Of a stretch of 16,955 nt of DNA, positions 13,901 through 16,955 are shown one piece after another (within the stretch, counting starts at the first letter, position 1; every line of letters starts with the position of its first letter). The notes beneath the pieces are model-generated. The model was not told the origin of the DNA. It did not search any database and worked only from the letters and a program-made list of their open reading frames with translations. Origin of the DNA: Clostridiales bacterium (GTDB lineage: Bacteria; Bacillota_A; Clostridia; Saccharofermentanales; Saccharofermentanaceae); the NCBI GenBank assembly GCA_024695545.1, contig JAILHZ010000008.1, positions 1-16,955 on the forward strand, written 5' to 3'. Made by a program: the position numbers and the translations under genes.

Positions 13901-16261
13901 ATGAGAAAGACTGTACGTATCTTTTCCGTCGCGCTCAGCGTGCTTCTTGTTTCCGGCATGACGACTTCCTGCCGGAAAACATCCAAGTCGAAAAACACCA
14001 CAGTTGCGAAAGATGATCCCTGGTTTGATTCTTCCCGTTTTACGCTCAAGATGGAAAAGTCGGATACGGATTCGCTGATGGTTAATTCGCCGGCAGAATA
14101 TATTGACGGAAAGATCTACAGTACTTATGCAACAGTCGATCTGGTGACTTCCGAAGAGAAAGTGAAACTGGATGTGTACAGTGAAAACGGTACTAAGGAA
14201 AAAGCACTGGAGATGAAGTTCCCGGAGGGGGTAAGGGCCCAGGAGATCTATTCCCTTATCCCGGCCGGGGACGGAAAAACGGCTACGGCCGTAGTGTCTG
14301 TTTTCAACGGAAACTTCGAGACTTACTTTGCCAAAGTAGATCTGGAAACAGGTGAGGCATCGGATGTTACACCTTTGCTCGATAAAAACGGGCAGAAAGT
14401 GAATTATGTTTCTGCCGTGACACGTGTCGGGAATTATTCTGCCGTACAGAGTATCGACATAGGATCAGGAGACTCGGGCCTTTATTTCTATGAAGGTACG
14501 GATCCGGTCTGCGAGATGGATATGTCGGATTTTAAAGGACCTATCAGTATCGATTCTTTCTCCTACAATGAGAAGACGAAAAAGGTCTATGCGAATCTGC
14601 AAAAGATGTCGGGTGAGAAGTATTCCTGCGAGATGGATCTTTCTTCCGGCAAGATCACGAGTAAGACGCCCTGGGTCACGGGCGGAGACAATGCCGACTC
14701 TCTTACCGATTATCAGTGCACGGAACAGGGAGACCTTCTTCGCGTAGATACTCTTGGCAACATTTTTAAGTACAATGTGGAAACGAATAATGAGGAAAAA
14801 GCACTGGACAATAACTGGTATTCTCCGTACTTTTATGACTTTAATCCTGATAAGAATTCCGATATCCGCGTGCTCCATTTCTCAGAGGATAAGATCGTAC
14901 TTTGTTTCGCCGGCGATGACGGATTCCCGACAGCAAGGATTCTGTCGGAAAACTACACGATCCTGGTATTAACGAAGGCGGGATCCAATCCGCACGAAGG
15001 AAAAAAGGTCATAGAGATCAGCGCGCCGCTGGACGGATCGTTCTCGGATTATCTGACTCAAGCGATCGTCTCTTTCAATGCGACGGATCCTGAGTATCTC
15101 ATCCGCATCTGGAGCAAGTATAATACCGGAATCACGGCAGGAAGAGGATTCCCGGTCCTGGATCCGGAGATCCAGCGCGCATATACACTAGTCCGGGAAC
15201 TCGGAAGCTCCGACTGTCCGGATCTTGTCGTGAACATGGATAAGAAAGAAGCCATGAACGATAAGACACTTTCAGATCTCAGTGCTTTTGTCGATGAAGA
15301 CGTAAAGGGCAGACTTTTTGCGAATGTGCTCGATGCCAGCAGGATGGACGGGAAACTGTACTTTATTCCGGTGACAATCGAAGTCGAAGGACTGATCGTG
15401 AAGGAAGATGATGCCGGAAAAGATAAGGCGGGCATGACTTTCGAAGAGTATGGTAACTATGTCACCAACACGCTCTCCGGTGTGCAGCCGTATGATTATC
15501 CTGAATCTACATATTACTATCGCGATATCTTCCTGATGTCCTGTATCGACATCAAGTCGGCCGTGGAAGGCGAGAAGGTAGACTTCGACTCCGAGCAGTT
15601 CCGGAAGGCTGCAGAATATGCCAAGGCGAACTTTCCTGAGAACCGGATGGATCCGGACAAAACGATCCCATTTGCAGAAGAAGAACTTCGCCCGGAACCG
15701 GACGGAAGATATGTGCACATGACAAACTTTGTGGACTATATAAAGAACTGCAGTAACGGACAGGATGCTTTCTCAGTGATCGGTACGCCCTCTGTGTCCG
15801 CACAGGGACCGAGATTTAAAGCGCAGGAGAGCATCTCCGTGACGGCGAAGTCTGACTGTCAGGAAGGATGCAAAAAGTTTATCAATTATTTGCTCGGCGG
15901 GAAATTCATCCCGGAAGATGAACTGTCATTCAGTTCGATCTGCATCAACAGGGAAGTCATGAAGAAAGAGATCGCGCTCCTTTCTGAGTACTATAATGAG
16001 GTCTATGCATTTGAGATGGAATACGGACTCTTTGATAAGAGCCAGCTACGGACCATGGGCTATAAGGAATCTACGGATACTATGCAGCAGAAGTTCTTAG
16101 ATATGCTCTCGACACTCTCTGTCTACTATATGGATGACGTACAGATCAGAAATATCGTCAACGAAGAACTGGCGGCATATTATTCCGGAGATAAGTCTCT
16201 GGATGACGTGATCCGTTTCATCAACGACCGCGTGGACAAATATACCGGCGAAGCCAAGTAA
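13901..16261 (+). CDS. Lipoprotein with beta-rich N-terminal half and solute-binding C-terminal half (paralogue)
   Basis: A protein of 786 residues. Its signal peptide ends at MTTSC with Cys24, the same position as in the paralogue at 9220-11550. The N-terminal half (about 40-355) has repeated beta-blade segments, for example FAKVDLETGEASDVTPLL (143-160) and CEMDLSSGKITSKTPW (243-258). After SNPHEGKK (362-369) follows an extracellular solute-binding domain with CPDLVVN (439-445), MDGKLYFIP (482-490) and KSLDDVIRFINDRV near the end. These blocks align in order with the paralogue, but overall identity looks low, so the duplication is old or the genes came separately. AAGGTGA precedes the ATG. 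It is transcribed divergently from the BlaI operon and ends at an intrinsic terminator. No permease genes are adjacent; the ligand is unknown. Confidence 0.88.
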   Translation: MRKTVRIFSVALSVLLVSGMTTSCRKTSKSKNTTVAKDDPWFDSSRFTLKMEKSDTDSLMVNSPAEYIDGKIYSTYATVDLVTSEEKVKLDVYSENGTKEKALEMKFPEGVRAQEIYSLIPAGDGKTATAVVSVFNGNFETYFAKVDLETGEASDVTPLLDKNGQKVNYVSAVTRVGNYSAVQSIDIGSGDSGLYFYEGTDPVCEMDMSDFKGPISIDSFSYNEKTKKVYANLQKMSGEKYSCEMDLSSGKITSKTPWVTGGDNADSLTDYQCTEQGDLLRVDTLGNIFKYNVETNNEEKALDNNWYSPYFYDFNPDKNSDIRVLHFSEDKIVLCFAGDDGFPTARILSENYTILVLTKAGSNPHEGKKVIEISAPLDGSFSDYLTQAIVSFNATDPEYLIRIWSKYNTGITAGRGFPVLDPEIQRAYTLVRELGSSDCPDLVVNMDKKEAMNDKTLSDLSAFVDEDVKGRLFANVLDASRMDGKLYFIPVTIEVEGLIVKEDDAGKDKAGMTFEEYGNYVTNTLSGVQPYDYPESTYYYRDIFLMSCIDIKSAVEGEKVDFDSEQFRKAAEYAKANFPENRMDPDKTIPFAEEELRPEPDGRYVHMTNFVDYIKNCSNGQDAFSVIGTPSVSAQGPRFKAQESISVTAKSDCQEGCKKFINYLLGGKFIPEDELSFSSICINREVMKKEIALLSEYYNEVYAFEMEYGLFDKSQLRTMGYKESTDTMQQKFLDMLSTLSVYYMDDVQIRNIVNEELAAYYSGDKSLDDVIRFINDRVDKYTGEAK

Positions 16262-16265
16262 CTGC

Positions 16266-16300
16266 AGGACCGGAAACTCGAACGAAGATCCGGTCCTTTC
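16266..16300 (+). terminator. Intrinsic terminator after the second solute-binding lipoprotein
   Basis: AGGACCGGA (16266-16274) pairs perfectly with TCCGGTCCT (16289-16297) around a 14-base loop and is followed by TTTCTTC. It begins five bases after the stop codon. Confidence 0.85.
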
Positions 16301-16325
16301 TTCAGACCGGGCGTGCTTCCCGAAA

Positions 16326-16357
16326 CCTATTGACTGAATAGGTGAATGCTATAAAAT
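16326..16357 (+). promoter_or_regulatory. Candidate larE promoter with a dyad over the -35 box
   Basis: TTGACT (16330-16335) and TAAAAT (16352-16357) are 16 bases apart. A perfect inverted repeat, CCTATT (16326-16331) and AATAGG (16337-16342) with a 5-base centre, overlaps the -35 box and could be an operator. The initiation codon follows 42 bases after the -10 box. Confidence 0.45.
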
Positions 16358-16398
16358 GGTAGCAACACTTATCTCGGGAAGGGAATGCGTAGAAGACC

Positions 16399-16955
16399 AT
16401 GGACGAATTACAAGCCAAAAAACAGAAACTGGAACAGTATCTCCGGGAACTCGGCAGCGTGGCCGTTGCTTTTTCCTCGGGCGTGGACTCGACCTTTCTT
16501 CTTAAGGTCGCCAAAGATGTCCTGGGCGATAAAGCGATCGCCGTCACGGCGAAATCCTGCTCTTTCCCAAACCGTGAACTGAAGGAAGCGGAAGCCTTCT
16601 GTGAAAAAGAAGGGATCCGGCAGATCGTTATCGAATCAGAAGAACTCTCGATCGAGGGCTTCCGGCAGAATCCGAAGAACCGCTGCTACCTTTGTAAAAA
16701 AGAACTCTTTACGAAGATCAAAGAGGTGGCTTCCGAATGTGGTATCGAGAATGTTGCCGAGGGTTCCAATGTCGACGATAACGGCGATTACCGTCCGGGA
16801 CTTATTGCCGTGGCAGAGCTTGGCATAAAGAGTCCTCTCCGCTATGCGGGATTGACGAAAGAAGATATACGAGTGCTTTCCAAAGAGATGGATCTTCCGA
16901 CTTGGGAAAAACCGTCTTTTGCTTGCCTGGCCTCCCGATTTGTTTACGGAGAGAC
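16399..16955 (+). CDS. larE: LarE-type ATP-dependent sacrificial sulfur transferase, 3' partial
   Basis: The frame is open to the right edge; 185 residues of an expected 270 or so are visible. LarE adenylates and sulfurates the pyridinium dinucleotide precursor of the nickel-pincer cofactor of lactate racemase and related enzymes. In some homologues it gives up its own cysteine sulfur. Visible motifs are the PP-loop FSSGVDSTFLL (25-35), NPKNRCYLCKKELF (91-104), EGSNVDDNGDYRPG (121-134), SPLRYAGLTKEDIR (145-158) and LPTWEKPSFACLASRFVYGE (166-185). Cys176 in FACLASR matches in number and context the sacrificial Cys176 of Lactiplantibacillus plantarum LarE, so a single-use enzyme is implied. The ATG at 16399 gives the correct family N-terminus, but no strong ribosome binding site precedes it; only AGAAG or a distant GGAAGGGAA is seen. 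LarB, LarC and a LarA target are not visible and may lie to the right. Confidence 0.93.
   Translation, partial: MDELQAKKQKLEQYLRELGSVAVAFSSGVDSTFLLKVAKDVLGDKAIAVTAKSCSFPNRELKEAEAFCEKEGIRQIVIESEELSIEGFRQNPKNRCYLCKKELFTKIKEVASECGIENVAEGSNVDDNGDYRPGLIAVAELGIKSPLRYAGLTKEDIRVLSKEMDLPTWEKPSFACLASRFVYGE

Noticed and set aside
16385..16828. Two short plus-strand frames at the right edge
   Set aside because: They are out-of-frame shadows of the larE gene, which has all family motifs in the frame starting at 16399.

Overview
The window looks like a chromosomal segment of an anaerobic Firmicute of class Clostridia, probably a gut or rumen Lachnospiraceae- or Oscillospiraceae-type organism. I infer this from the strong AGGAGG-type ribosome binding sites, the intermediate G+C, the Gram-positive lipoproteins, a cytoplasmic GH39 beta-xylosidase, a BlaI/M56 pair and a LarE homologue. 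No rRNA, tRNA, CRISPR array, insertion sequence or phage gene was seen, and no intergenic gap exceeds about 220 bases.

Layout. (1) 3-581 (+): the 3' part of a small two-helix membrane protein with coiled-coil flanks. It ends in a hairpin that also lies downstream of the convergent gene. (2) 629-2839 (-): a secreted lipoprotein with a gluzincin-type zinc protease signature. (3) 2950-5994 (-): a four-gene operon encoding a fully dissociated ABC exporter (membrane subunit, ATPase, second membrane subunit) and a MerR regulator. Its promoter has the 19-bp spacer and central dyad typical of MerR control. (4) 6213-7530 (+): a polytopic membrane protein overlapping a small XRE regulator, followed by an intrinsic terminator. 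(5) 7723-9219 (+): a GH39 beta-xylosidase. (6) 9220-13699 (-): an apparent operon of a BlaI-family repressor, an M56 (BlaR1-like) membrane metalloprotease and a large lipoprotein with a beta-rich N-terminal half and a solute-binding C-terminal half. (7) 13901-16261 (+): a divergent paralogue of that lipoprotein. (8) 16399 to the right edge (+): the 5' part of larE.

The most interesting unit is 9220-16261. The M56 protein keeps the BlaR1-type membrane protease core. Its external C-terminal sensor, however, is not a penicillin-binding domain but a beta-rich, propeller-like segment. That segment carries the same short blade signature (Asp-Leu/Phe-x-x-Gly-x-Val) as the N-terminal halves of both neighbouring solute-binding lipoproteins. 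The BlaI gene has a perfect TTGACA-17-TATAAT promoter flanked by two related dyads (GGTTnACAnnTGTnAACC type), and the repressor keeps the Asn at the position where staphylococcal BlaI is cleaved. I infer a signalling module: an extracellular cue bound by the propeller domains or the orphan lipoproteins activates the M56 protease, which inactivates BlaI and derepresses the operon, including a ligand-binding lipoprotein. No permease genes accompany these lipoproteins in the window.
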